A DNA stretch of 18,767 bases from Verrucomicrobiota bacterium (GTDB lineage Bacteria; Verrucomicrobiota; Kiritimatiellia; Kiritimatiellales; Pontiellaceae): positions 3,390 to 22,156 of the forward strand of contig DOEU01000132.1 of the NCBI GenBank assembly GCA_003532555.1, given 5' to 3'. The notes below the pieces were generated by a model that did not search any database, was not told where the DNA came from, and saw only the letters and a program-made list of their open reading frames with translations. Positions 6,905 to 16,249 of this stretch are shown here, piece by piece (within the stretch, counting starts at the first letter, position 1; each line of letters opens with the position of its first letter). The translations under genes and the position numbers were made by a program.

Positions 6905-7402
6905 ATGGCAACGATTACATTTAAAGGTACCCCCATTAACACCCTTGGAACTTTACCTGAAAATATTCAACCCGCCCCTGCATTCGAAGGTGTTTTGACC
7001 GATCTAAGTTTACTCACCCTCGCAGACCTAAAAGGCAAAACGATCCTCTTAAATATTTTCCCGAGTATTGATACTGGCATCTGTGCAATGTCAACACAGC
7101 GCTTTAATCAAGCTGCCGGCGCATTAAAAGACACTGTTATTCTTTGTGTGTCGATGGATCTTCCATTCGCCTTAAATCGCTTTTGTAACGCTGAAAAGTT
7201 GGAAACTGTTAAACCTCTATCAGTTTTCCGATCCTCGTTCGGAACCGACTATGGCGTGACAATTACTGATGGGCCGCTTAAAGGATTACTCTCCCGTGCA
7301 GTAGTTGTAATCAATCCTGAAGGCAATGTTGTTTATACTGAACAGGTGCCTGAAATTGCTCAAGAACCCGATTATGATGCGGCACTGGCTTTTGTTTCCT
7401 AA
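6905..7402 (+). CDS. tpx: Thiol peroxidase (atypical 2-Cys peroxiredoxin)
   Basis: 165-residue Tpx that reduces H2O2 and alkyl hydroperoxides with electrons from thioredoxin. The peroxidatic motif PSIDTGICAMSTQRFNQ (53-69) carries Cys60 with the conserved Thr57. The resolving Cys94 is in the LPFALNRFC segment, and the C-terminal GLLSRAVVVINPEGNVVYTEQ block and EIAQEPDYDAAL are Tpx hallmarks. Length matches E. coli Tpx (168). The ATG has AGGAG 7 nt upstream. Its TAA overlaps the next ATG (TAATG), coupling it to a membrane protein. Base composition is more AT-rich than the biotin genes to the left. Confidence 0.96.
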   Translation: MATITFKGTPINTLGTLPENIQPAPAFEGVLTDLSLLTLADLKGKTILLNIFPSIDTGICAMSTQRFNQAAGALKDTVILCVSMDLPFALNRFCNAEKLETVKPLSVFRSSFGTDYGVTITDGPLKGLLSRAVVVINPEGNVVYTEQVPEIAQEPDYDAALAFVS

Positions 7403-7854
7403 TGAGTTCTGATCAAAATAATTTAGGCAAATCAAGATCTAAAGGTCTATGCCCCATTTCAAGGATTGATCTGGATAAACCTTTTAAAGAAAGAACGCCG
7501 AGAGAGCGCCGAGTCAGATTCCATTTCTATTCAATTCGACTCGTAGCATTTATTCATCTACTCATCGCGATTGGTATTCCACTCTACATGCAGGGTTACC
7601 TTCCGACACTTGCAATCGTCATGTTTGTTATTATAAATCTATCTATTTCCTTATTATTAAACCGTTTTTCACTTCTCGGATATCGTATTGCAGTTGTTTA
7701 TTATTTCGTATTTGGAATGGTTTCAACGCTTACAATCCAAAGAGGAAATGGGGAGCAACTAATAGGAATTATACTTGCGTTACTTTCGCTCTATTTGATT
7801 GGCAACCAAACATCAAAATCCATGTTTGATCGTTCTATTGAAGCCCAAGACTAA
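7402..7854 (+). CDS. Four-helix membrane protein, function unknown
   Basis: 150 residues. A polar, basic N-terminal tail (1-44, with PFKERTPRERRVRF) precedes four hydrophobic stretches at about 45-66, 67-86, 92-113 and 118-135 and a short polar C-terminus. By the positive-inside rule the tail should be cytoplasmic. No catalytic motif or known family is recognised. The start codon overlaps the tpx stop (TAATG), which implies translational coupling. The gene ends 1 bp from the stop of the convergent broken gene. A role in redox stress is only guilt by association. Confidence 0.7.
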   Translation: MSSDQNNLGKSRSKGLCPISRIDLDKPFKERTPRERRVRFHFYSIRLVAFIHLLIAIGIPLYMQGYLPTLAIVMFVIINLSISLLLNRFSLLGYRIAVVYYFVFGMVSTLTIQRGNGEQLIGIILALLSLYLIGNQTSKSMFDRSIEAQD

Positions 7855-7855
7855 A

Positions 7856-8217
7856 CTAGTTAATAATTAGAAATGGAACGGTAATACTAATCTTATGAAG
7901 AAGTTTAAACTTCTTTGTGTTTCCGTCATCCGTTGCCTGATTCGTCGGCTTAATTAATAAAAATGCTTTTAGGGCAAAAATAAATGAAACCGCATGTAAC
8001 GTACCGACTACACATGGAGAATTAGATAACCATGCTAAAATCCAATTAATAATTGCTAGCGCGCTTATCAGTGCAAAAAAAGTGGAAACAATGCTCTTAG
8101 AAGAGCCCGAATAGATTCGGCTTCCAATTCTTTAAAGACAAGCGGCGCAACAACAGAAGTATGAAACAATATAACTCCACAAATTATACCTGAAAATAAT
8201 ACTTGTGTGGTGATCAA
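7856..8217 (-). pseudogene. DUF4149/TMEM205-like membrane protein gene, frame broken at a T7 run
   Basis: From a TTG at 8217, preceded by GGGG 7 nt upstream and directly by an in-frame TAG, the minus strand encodes 49 residues (..ILFHTSVVAPLVFKELEAE.., ..ALLRALFPLF..) and then hits TGA at 8070-8068. In the -1 frame the protein continues without a stop for 72 codons (ALISALAIINWILAWL.., ..LHAVSFIFALKAFLL..) to TAG at 7858-7856. Joined, this gives 120 residues with three or four membrane helices. The Pro/Phe pattern after the first helix resembles DUF4149 (TMEM205-like) proteins, as recalled rather than searched. The break lies at TTTTTTT (8081-8075); one extra T restores the frame. It may be a real pseudogene, a sequencing error in a homopolymer, or -1 frameshifting. 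Confidence 0.7.
8074..8080 (-). other. Slippery heptamer T TTT TTG at the frame break
   Basis: In the zero frame the codons read ctT TTT TTG cac tga, which fits the X XXY YYZ form of -1 frameshift sites. A -1 slip would continue straight into the downstream open frame. No AGGAGG-like enhancer 10-15 nt upstream and no strong hairpin just downstream is visible, so programmed frameshifting is less likely than an indel. Confidence 0.35.
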
Positions 8218-8319
8218 CTATTTACCCCGTTAAACTTAATCTAAAGAATGTTGAGCCCGCCTGAAGCGGCGCAGAATTTGTTAAATTCCGGTGAGTGTTC
8301 CTTCTCAACTTTAAACAAT

Positions 8320-8339
8320 ATAACTGTTGAATCAGTTAT
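8320..8339 (-). terminator. Weak hairpin just after the gltA stop codon
   Basis: ATAACTG and CAGTTAT form a perfect 7-bp stem with a 6-nt loop, starting 2 nt after the gltA TAA. On the minus strand it is followed by ATTGTTTAAAG, which is AT-rich but has no proper T-run. It could end the TCA transcript or protect its 3' end. Weak case. Confidence 0.3.
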
Positions 8340-8340
8340 T

Positions 8341-9630
8341 TTATCTCTGTTCTAGATCGACATAGTCGCGCAATGCAGCCCCTGTGTATATTTGACGTGG
8401 TCGACCGATACGTTGTCCTTGTGCATGCAACTCCCGATAGTTTGCAACCCATCCTGGGATACGTCCAATAGCAAATAAAACCGTAAACATATCAATCGGA
8501 ATGTTTAATGCCTTGAGAAGAATTCCGCTGTAAAAGTCCACATTTGGATATAGATTCCGATCCACAAAGTAATTATCACTTCTAGCCATCTCTTCCAGCT
8601 CCTTGGCAATTCCCATTAATGGATCATCAATATTTAAGGCTTCCAACACATTATCAACTTGTACTTTTAAAACCTTCGCCCTTGGGTCAAAGTTTTTGTA
8701 AACACGGTGCCCAAATCCCATCAACTTCACACCAGATGATTTATCTTTCGCTTTAGCCACAAAATCACTTGGCGCTATGCCGTCATTATAAATGCTGTTT
8801 AACATCTTAATGACTTCGCAGTTTGCTCCGCCATGCAATGGTCCCCATAGAGCACCAACACCTGCAGATACAGAGCTAAATAAATTAGACTGCGAACTGC
8901 CTACAATACGCACAGTAGATGTAGAACAGTTTTGCTCATGGTCAGCATGAAGGATCAAAAAGAGATCCATCGCCTTTTCAACTGCTGGAAGAACTTCATA
9001 TGGCCGTCCAGGTTCTGAAAACATCAGATGCATAAAGTTCGCTGCGTAACTTAAATCTGGATTATAAGTATTAGGAGTTTTCCCTAGATTTACACGATAT
9101 TGACCGGCGGCTAATTCAAGTGCTTGAGCCATGATCGTGTAAAGCGGTCTTGTAAAACTTTCACCTTCAACCGCTACACCTAAATCGCTTGTATTATGAG
9201 CGGCTAACACACTGATGAGTGAAGAGAGTGTTGCCATAGGAGGTGCATCTTTTGGAAAAGCATTAAGATGTCCTATAATTTCTCTTGGCATACCGGCAGC
9301 ACTATTGATTCCCGCTTGAAAAGAGGCTTTCTCATCTGCAGTTGGAAGATGTCCGTAAAGAACTAAAAAAGCACTTTCTAGAAAATCTGATTTTTCACAG
9401 AGCTCTTCGATTGCATAACCACGGTAGCGAAGTATGCCCTTCCCTCCATCAATAAAAGTAATGTCGGATGTGCATGAACCGGTATTACCATATGCAGGAT
9501 CTAATGTTATCAAACCAGTCTCAGCTCGAAGTTTAGTAATATCTAAACCTGTTTCATTTTCTGTTCCAGTTAATGAATCTAATTCAATAGTTTTTCCATC
9601 AAATGTTAATGTTGCTTTTTTATCACTCAT
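8341..9630 (-). CDS. gltA: Citrate synthase (type II)
   Basis: Condenses oxaloacetate with acetyl-CoA to citrate, the entry step of the TCA cycle. At 429 residues it matches E. coli GltA (427), the larger NADH-sensitive hexameric class, and it carries the N-terminal beta-domain (2-50). Catalytic residues: His266 in LWGPLHGGAN, His308 in MGFGHRVYK and Asp365 in NVDFYSG; LHADHEQNCSTSTVR (227-241) and the Arg of ANYRE are also conserved. GGAG lies 6 nt before the ATG. It follows sucD by 18 bp as the last gene of the sdhCAB-sucCD-gltA run. Confidence 0.97.
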   Translation of the reverse strand: MSDKKATLTFDGKTIELDSLTGTENETGLDITKLRAETGLITLDPAYGNTGSCTSDITFIDGGKGILRYRGYAIEELCEKSDFLESAFLVLYGHLPTADEKASFQAGINSAAGMPREIIGHLNAFPKDAPPMATLSSLISVLAAHNTSDLGVAVEGESFTRPLYTIMAQALELAAGQYRVNLGKTPNTYNPDLSYAANFMHLMFSEPGRPYEVLPAVEKAMDLFLILHADHEQNCSTSTVRIVGSSQSNLFSSVSAGVGALWGPLHGGANCEVIKMLNSIYNDGIAPSDFVAKAKDKSSGVKLMGFGHRVYKNFDPRAKVLKVQVDNVLEALNIDDPLMGIAKELEEMARSDNYFVDRNLYPNVDFYSGILLKALNIPIDMFTVLFAIGRIPGWVANYRELHAQGQRIGRPRQIYTGAALRDYVDLEQR

Positions 9631-9648
9631 TTCTTACTCCAAAGTATT

Positions 9649-10524
9649 TTAAGCTAAAGACGAAGAGACAGTTTTACCAATATCTGCAGGGGATTCAACA
9701 ACAACAATACCACATTCTTTCATTATCTGTTTTTTTGCTGCAGCGGATTCATCTTCACCTGAGACAATTGCACCGGCATGTCCCATTCTCCGCCCAGGCG
9801 GTGCCGTCTGTCCTGCAATAAACCCAATGACCGGTTTGGTTACATTTTCTTTGGCATAATTCGCTGCCTCGATCTCCATCGACCCGCCAATCTCACCGAT
9901 CATTACGATCGCATCCGTTTCCGGATCCGCCTCAAACATTTCCAATAATTCTTTTATCGTTGTGCCGATAATAGGATCTCCTCCGATGCCAACGCAAGTG
10001 GACTGACCTAATCCTTCACGAACCAATTGGTCTACTGCCTCGTATGTTAGCGTTCCCGACTTGGAAATAACCCCGACCCGACCTTCTTTAGCTATGAATC
10101 CTGGCATAATGCCAACTTTAGCTGCACCTGGAGTCAAGACTCCCGGACAGTTTGGACCTATGAAACGGGATCCAGTCTGCTCTACATATGATTTCACCTC
10201 AACCATCTGAGCCACTGGGATACCTTCAGTGATGCAAACGATTAGCTCTATCCCCGAAGCCGCGGCCTCCATAATGGCATCCGCTGCAAACGGGGGCGGA
10301 ACAAAAATGAGTGACACATTTGCGCCGACTTGCTCACGGGCTTCAGCACAAGAGTCGAATACCGGCACCTTACCATCAAGCGCCGTTTGTCCTCCCTTGC
10401 CAGGCGTTACACCTCCAACCACATTACCACCATACTCTAGGCACTGCTCAGCATGAAAACTACCTTCTGAACCGGTAATGCCCTGCACGATAATACGAGA
10501 TTCTTTATCTACTAAAATCGACAT
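9649..10524 (-). CDS. sucD: Succinyl-CoA ligase, alpha subunit
   Basis: With SucC, interconverts succinyl-CoA, ADP (or GDP) and phosphate with succinate, CoA and NTP in the TCA cycle. The 291 residues match the family. The N-terminal CoA-binding Rossmann domain has [12 protein letters not shown] (13-24). The ligase-CoA domain has [11 protein letters not shown] (123-133) and [12 protein letters not shown] (151-162), and His249 in [10 protein letters not shown] is the phosphorylated histidine. The frame extends to 10548, but the ATG at 10524 has a strong AAGGGGGAG Shine-Dalgarno and leaves a 1-bp gap after the sucC stop, so I take it as the start. Confidence 0.97.
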   Translation of the reverse strand: MSILVDKESRIIVQGITGSEGSFHAEQCLEYGGNVVGGVTPGKGGQTALDGKVPVFDSCAEAREQVGANVSLIFVPPPFAADAIMEAAASGIELIVCITEGIPVAQMVEVKSYVEQTGSRFIGPNCPGVLTPGAAKVGIMPGFIAKEGRVGVISKSGTLTYEAVDQLVREGLGQSTCVGIGGDPIIGTTIKELLEMFEADPETDAIVMIGEIGGSMEIEAANYAKENVTKPVIGFIAGQTAPPGRRMGHAGAIVSGEDESAAAKKQIMKECGIVVVESPADIGKTVSSSLA

Positions 10525-10525
10525 C

Positions 10526-11704
10526 TTACTCCCCCTTGGCAACGGCAACTACTTTATGCGCTGCATCTTCAAAATGATCTGCCGAGATAATTGAAACTCC
10601 TGAATTGGAAAGCAGTTCTTTGGCAACCTCAGCATTTGTACCCGCGAGGCGAACAACTACAGGAACATTCAGATCGAGCTCCTTTACCGCCTCAATAATT
10701 CCATTTGCAATACGATCACATCGAACAATTCCACCAAAGATATTAATTAAGACCGCTTTAACATTTTTATCCGAGAGAATAATCCGAAAACCATTTTTAA
10801 CGGTCTCTACGTTAGCACCACCACCAACATCCAAGAAATTAGCTGGAGAGCCTCCTACTTGCTTGATTATATCCATAGTCGCCATTGCTAAGCCTGCACC
10901 GTTGACCATACAACCTACTTCTCCATCTAACTTGATATAGTTGAGATTATACTTATCAGCTTCTACTTCGGCTGGATCCTCTTCATCCAAGTCACGCATC
11001 TCGACCACATCTGGATGTAAATAAAGTGCGTTACTATCAAAATTCATCTTGGCATCTAAAGCAACCAATGAACCTTGTTCTGTAACTACCAAAGGATTAA
11101 TTTCCACAATCGAAGCATCTATTTCACGGTATAGAGTATAGAATTTCTGGAACATGCTAGCGGCTTGACGAGCTTGCTTGCCCTCGAGCCCAAGAGCTTT
11201 AGCTAATCGTCGCCCCTGGAAACCGAGTAATCCAAGACCAGGTGTAACTGCCTCACGAACAATCTTTTCGGGCGCTTTTTTAGCAACCTCTTCGATCTCC
11301 ATTCCACCTTCGGATGAGACCATAAAAATATCTTTTCCAGATGATCGATCAAGCGTGATTGCTACATAAAATTCCTGCGCAATGTCTAACGCTTCTGCAA
11401 CCATCACTTTCTTGACTAAGCGGCCATCATCACCAGTTTGATGCGTAATTAAGGTCATGCCAAGGATCTCATTAATCTTATCAAAAGCACTCGCACGATC
11501 TGAACAGAACTTAACGCCGCCGCCTTTACCTCGTCCTCCGGCGTGAATCTGAGCTTTAATTACAAACTGCTCTGCACCTAAATCTGCCTGAACTTGATCC
11601 AATGCCGCTTCTGCTTGCTCTAGTTTATCAATAGTAATGCCATCCTGAATAGGGATAGCATATCTCTTCAAAAGCTCTTTGGCTTGAAATTCGTGTATCT
11701 TCAT
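10526..11704 (-). CDS. sucC: Succinyl-CoA ligase, beta subunit
   Basis: 392-residue ATP-grasp subunit that binds the nucleotide and succinate. The N-terminus [15 protein letters not shown] is diagnostic; the lysine- and glycine-rich [12 protein letters not shown] (55-66) binds phosphate. [23 protein letters not shown] closes the ATP-grasp domain with metal ligands Asn and Asp. The C-terminal CoA-ligase domain includes NFLDVGGGA and [11 protein letters not shown]. The start overlaps the sdhB stop (ATGA), so sdhCAB and sucCD are one transcription unit. Whether it prefers ATP or GTP cannot be told by eye. Confidence 0.97.
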   Translation of the reverse strand: MKIHEFQAKELLKRYAIPIQDGITIDKLEQAEAALDQVQADLGAEQFVIKAQIHAGGRGKGGGVKFCSDRASAFDKINEILGMTLITHQTGDDGRLVKKVMVAEALDIAQEFYVAITLDRSSGKDIFMVSSEGGMEIEEVAKKAPEKIVREAVTPGLGLLGFQGRRLAKALGLEGKQARQAASMFQKFYTLYREIDASIVEINPLVVTEQGSLVALDAKMNFDSNALYLHPDVVEMRDLDEEDPAEVEADKYNLNYIKLDGEVGCMVNGAGLAMATMDIIKQVGGSPANFLDVGGGANVETVKNGFRIILSDKNVKAVLINIFGGIVRCDRIANGIIEAVKELDLNVPVVVRLAGTNAEVAKELLSNSGVSIISADHFEDAAHKVVAVAKGE

Positions 11705-12462
11705 TTTTTCTTTCGGGTTCTAGATGCAATGAACTCACGGTTGAGTCTCGCTATATGTTTCACATCAATACCTTTAGGGCAAGCAACTGCGCACTCATAT
11801 TCGTTTGAGCAATTACCAAAGCCTAATTTATCCATAGTATCCACCATCTCTTTAACCCGAGATGCCCGCTCAGGTGCGCCCTGCGGGAGTAGTGCAAACT
11901 GAGATACCTTTGCTGAGGTGAAAAGCATTGCAGCTCCATTTGGACATGCAGCGACACACGCACCGCAACCAATACACGCAGCGGCATCCATTGCTGAATC
12001 CGCAAAATTCTTTTCGATAGGAATTGTTGATGCCTCCGGTGCGCTTCCCGTTTTAACCGATACATATCCACCAGAGGCTACAATCTCGTCCAATGCACTA
12101 CGATCTACGATCAGATCTTTAATCACCGGAAATGCATCAGCTCGAAAAGGCTCAATTGTTAATTCATCGCCATCTTCAAAACTGCGCATATGTAACTGAC
12201 ACAGTGTAGTACGATCATGCGATCCGTGGGTCATACCCGCAACCAATGCACCACATGATCCGCAGATCCCTTCTCGACAATCATGCTCAAAGGCAATCGG
12301 CTCTTTCCCTGAACAGGTCAGGTTCTCATTCACTACATCCAGCATTTCAAGAAACGAAGCATTCGTATCGATATTCTCCGCTTTGTAAGTCTCGAAAGCC
12401 CCTTCTTGACCTGCTTGCTGGCGCCACACATTCAACGTTAGATTTATTTTTTTATCTGCCAT
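11701..12462 (-). CDS. sdhB: Succinate dehydrogenase iron-sulfur subunit
   Basis: 253-residue subunit that passes electrons from the SdhA flavin to the quinone site through three clusters. The [2Fe-2S] cysteines are Cys62, Cys67, Cys70 and Cys88 ([13 protein letters not shown] and CQLH). The [4Fe-4S] and [3Fe-4S] ligands come from [14 protein letters not shown] (163-176) and [14 protein letters not shown] (218-231). Cys218 plus CxxxxxC is the usual third-cluster pattern. The sequence has the form found with dihaem SdhC anchors rather than the E. coli SdhCD type. It starts within the sdhA stop (TAATG) and its own stop overlaps the sucC start. Confidence 0.96.
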   Translation of the reverse strand: MADKKINLTLNVWRQQAGQEGAFETYKAENIDTNASFLEMLDVVNENLTCSGKEPIAFEHDCREGICGSCGALVAGMTHGSHDRTTLCQLHMRSFEDGDELTIEPFRADAFPVIKDLIVDRSALDEIVASGGYVSVKTGSAPEASTIPIEKNFADSAMDAAACIGCGACVAACPNGAAMLFTSAKVSQFALLPQGAPERASRVKEMVDTMDKLGFGNCSNEYECAVACPKGIDVKHIARLNREFIASRTRKKK

Positions 12463-14378
12463 TATTTATACGACCTTTGACTTAATGGTACCTCTTCAAA
12501 AAAAAGCGGTTCTTTGTGTAGAACCGGTTCCTCACCAACACCCTTATATTCCCAAGCTGAAACATAGGCAAAAGATTCATCATCACGAAGTGCTTCTCCC
12601 TCTTCAGTCTGACTTTCTAATCGAAAATGCCCGCCACATGATTCTGACCGATCTAAGGCATCGCGCAACATCACTTCAGCAAATTCCAAAAAGTCCGCTA
12701 CCCGGTTCGCTTTTTCAAGTGCTTGATTCAAGTCATCGCCCGAGCCCGGCACATTGACATCGCTCCAAAATGCATCGCGTAGTTTAGGAAGCTCTTCAAG
12801 CGCTTTCTTTAATCCTACCTCACTTCGCGCCATTCCACATTCATTCCACATCAACAAACCAAGTTCCCTATGAAAATCATCTACCGTTCGCGTGCCTTTA
12901 ACCGCCAGTAGTTTTTCCAGCTTATTCGCAGCAGTTTGCTCTGCTTCCTCAAAAGCGGGATGCGATATATTAATCGAATCGCGCTTCAAATCTGCAAGAT
13001 AGTTATTGACTGTATTGGGCAAAACAAAATACCCATCCGCTAAACCCTGCATTAAAGCCGACGCTCCCAACCGATTTGCTCCGTGATCGGAAAAGTTCGC
13101 CTCTCCAATAGCATACAAACCAGGCACCGTCGTCATTAAATTATAATCAACCCATAATCCACCCATGGTGTAATGCACAGCCGGATAGATCATCATCGGA
13201 GTTTCATAAGGATCATCATCAGTAATCCGATTATACATCTCGAATAAGTTTCCATAACGAGCTTCAATCGCGTCGCGACCTAAGCGGTCAATTGCTTCTG
13301 AAAAATCAAGATAAACAGCATCGCCAGTTGGCCCAACACCATACCCAGCATCACAGACCTCTTTAGCATTACGCGATGCCAAATCCCGCGGCACCAGATT
13401 CCCAAAACTGGGATACTTACGTTCCAAGTAATAATCACGCTCATCTTCAGGGATCTCAGCAGCCAATCGCTTATCATCTTTCTTTTTCGGCACCCAAATT
13501 CGCCCATCGTTACGCAAACTTTCCGACATTAAAGTAAGCTTAGACTGATAGTCTCCGTGCACAGGGATACAAGTGGGGTGAATTTGCGTAAAACATGGAT
13601 TCGCAAACGCCGCGCCTTTCTTGCACGCACGCCATGCTGCACTTGCATTGCAATTCATTGCGTTGGTTGAAAGGTAAAAAACATTGCCATATCCACCAGT
13701 CGCCAAAACCACAGCATCACCTATGTGGCGATCAATCTCTCCAGTTACTAAATTCCGAGTAATAATACCGCGAGCACGGCCGTCAATAGTAACAACATCA
13801 ATTAATTCGCAACGGGTGTGCATATTGACCGTGCCTTTAGAGATCTCTTTTTGCAGTGCACCATAAGCTCCCAAGAGCAATTGCTGTCCAGTTTGACCAC
13901 GAGCATAGAACGTTCGCGAAACTTGCGCGCCCCCAAATGAACGATTAGCGAGATTTCCACCATATTCTCGTGCAAACGGAATGCCTTGTGCCACGCAGTG
14001 ATCGATAATTTGATTACTTACCTCAGCCAAGCGATGCACATTCGCTTCACGTGAACGATAGTCGCCTCCCTTGACAGTGTCATAAAAAAGCCGATGCACT
14101 GAATCACCATCATTAGGATAATTCTTCGCAGCATTAATACCCCCTTGTGCCGCAATCGAATGAGCACGACGAGGTGTATCAGAATAAGTAAAACTCTCTA
14201 CTTGATATCCTAGCTCAGCCATAGTAGCGGCTGCCGAAGCACCTGCTAAACCTGTTCCCACAACGAGAACTTTATATTTCCGCTTATTGGAGGGATTTAC
14301 TAGTTTAACGCCAAACTTATGACGCGTCCACTTCTCAGCCATCGGTCCTTCAGGAATATTTGCATTCAATTCTACCAT
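12462..14378 (-). CDS. sdhA: Succinate dehydrogenase flavoprotein subunit
   Basis: 638-residue FAD subunit that oxidises succinate to fumarate. Dinucleotide fold [21 protein letters not shown] is at 38-58; His73 in [14 protein letters not shown] carries the covalent FAD. Substrate and catalytic positions appear in QIHPTCIP (265-272), [13 protein letters not shown] (285-297), PRDLASR with Arg331 (330-336), and His402 in [23 protein letters not shown] closes the FAD domain. The ATG has GAGGA about 6 nt upstream and lies 13 bp after sdhC. Succinate oxidation is inferred from the TCA context; the same family also includes quinol:fumarate reductases. Confidence 0.96.
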   Translation of the reverse strand: MVELNANIPEGPMAEKWTRHKFGVKLVNPSNKRKYKVLVVGTGLAGASAAATMAELGYQVESFTYSDTPRRAHSIAAQGGINAAKNYPNDGDSVHRLFYDTVKGGDYRSREANVHRLAEVSNQIIDHCVAQGIPFAREYGGNLANRSFGGAQVSRTFYARGQTGQQLLLGAYGALQKEISKGTVNMHTRCELIDVVTIDGRARGIITRNLVTGEIDRHIGDAVVLATGGYGNVFYLSTNAMNCNASAAWRACKKGAAFANPCFTQIHPTCIPVHGDYQSKLTLMSESLRNDGRIWVPKKKDDKRLAAEIPEDERDYYLERKYPSFGNLVPRDLASRNAKEVCDAGYGVGPTGDAVYLDFSEAIDRLGRDAIEARYGNLFEMYNRITDDDPYETPMMIYPAVHYTMGGLWVDYNLMTTVPGLYAIGEANFSDHGANRLGASALMQGLADGYFVLPNTVNNYLADLKRDSINISHPAFEEAEQTAANKLEKLLAVKGTRTVDDFHRELGLLMWNECGMARSEVGLKKALEELPKLRDAFWSDVNVPGSGDDLNQALEKANRVADFLEFAEVMLRDALDRSESCGGHFRLESQTEEGEALRDDESFAYVSAWEYKGVGEEPVLHKEPLFFEEVPLSQRSYK

Positions 14379-14391
14379 GATCTTCCTCGAT

Positions 14392-15063
14392 TTATTTCAA
14401 ATACGCGATAATTGGAATGATAGCGAAGGTCGACGCCATGCCTATGGCAATCCACATGCTAGCCGCTTTAATCTTACTACCTGAACGTGGTACATAAACC
14501 CCATATGTTTGCAATGCGCTTTGAAGTGCGTGGCTAAGGTGCAAACCAACAGCAATCATGAAAAAGATGTAAACACCTACATACCAGAGATCCCCTTGGA
14601 AACGACTCAATACCATGCCGTACACGTCATAAACCTCATGCCCATCCAGCATCGTTTTTGACTTTTCGTAAAATTTAAAATTCGCCAAATGGATAATGAT
14701 AAATGCAAAAATCATACCCCCTGACCACGGCATTAATCGTGCTGCAAGAGAGCGCTCTCTTGATCCTTTTTGAGAATAACGGGACGATGCTGCCTTTCGG
14801 TTCGCCCACGTTGTTTTTGCCGCAATGATCATGTGCACTGAGATTGAAGCCAGCATCAATATTTCAATACCAATCACAATTGGAACGAGTTTATGAAGAT
14901 GGTGTGCATAGGAATTAAAAAGATCTGGTCCAAAAAGAAAGAGAACGTTCCCGCCCATATGCGGAATAAGAAACAACAAGAACATTATTGTGCCAGATGT
15001 TGCCAGCAACAATTTTTGTCCAATAGAACTCAATAAAAATCGCGTACTATTCATTTTTATCAC
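14392..15063 (-). CDS. sdhC: Succinate dehydrogenase cytochrome b subunit (dihaem anchor)
   Basis: 223-residue membrane anchor with five predicted helices (about 15-35, 60-82, 113-131, 160-182 and 199-221). It binds quinone and two b-type haems in the B. subtilis, Wolinella and Bacteroidetes type of complex. Likely haem ligands are His35 (IPHMGGN), His77, His125 (IIIHLANF) and His175 ([16 protein letters not shown]), spaced as in dihaem anchors. No sdhD exists, as expected for this class. The start is uncertain: GTG at 15063 has GGGGAGAG 9 nt upstream; ATG at 15054 (Met4) has only a weak purine tract. First gene of the run ending with gltA. Confidence 0.93.
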   Translation of the reverse strand: MIKMNSTRFLLSSIGQKLLLATSGTIMFLLFLIPHMGGNVLFLFGPDLFNSYAHHLHKLVPIVIGIEILMLASISVHMIIAAKTTWANRKAASSRYSQKGSRERSLAARLMPWSGGMIFAFIIIHLANFKFYEKSKTMLDGHEVYDVYGMVLSRFQGDLWYVGVYIFFMIAVGLHLSHALQSALQTYGVYVPRSGSKIKAASMWIAIGMASTFAIIPIIAYLK

Positions 15064-15091
15064 TCTTTTTATCTCTCCCCTTCGAGCCCCC

Positions 15092-15117
15092 TATATAAAA
15101 CCAATTAGGCGTCTAAT
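15092..15117 (-). promoter_or_regulatory. Candidate sdhC promoter element with a 14-bp dyad
   Basis: On the minus strand a TATATA box (15097-15092) lies about 29 nt before the GTG start. Just upstream of it, where the spacer would be, is the dyad ATTAG-N4-CTAAT (15104-15117), a possible repressor site. The matching -35 is poor (TTTATT region). This would drive sdhCAB-sucCD-gltA. Confidence 0.3.
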
Positions 15118-15144
15118 AAAATCCCTAAAACACAGGAACTTTAG

Positions 15145-16197
<1,053 letters not shown>

Positions 16198-16219
16198 AAA
16201 CCAACTCCCATTTAACTGC

Positions 16220-16249
16220 AGGTGCAGGCTCTCGTGCGCCTATTTTTTT
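16220..16249 (+). terminator. Intrinsic terminator of mdh
   Basis: AGGTGCA (16220-16226) pairs with TGCGCCT (16235-16241), 7 bp with one G-U pair and an 8-nt loop, followed by A and seven Ts (16243-16249). It starts 22 bp after the mdh stop. Its right arm and T-run overlap the stop codon and final lysine codons of the convergent ubiD gene. Confidence 0.65.

Noticed and set aside
7898..7915. 18-bp perfect palindrome AAGAAGTTTAAACTTCTT
   Set aside because: It falls inside the second-frame coding part of the broken DUF4149-like gene, encoding Lys-Lys-Phe-Lys-Leu-Leu, and has no T-run on either side; coding explains it better than an operator or terminator.
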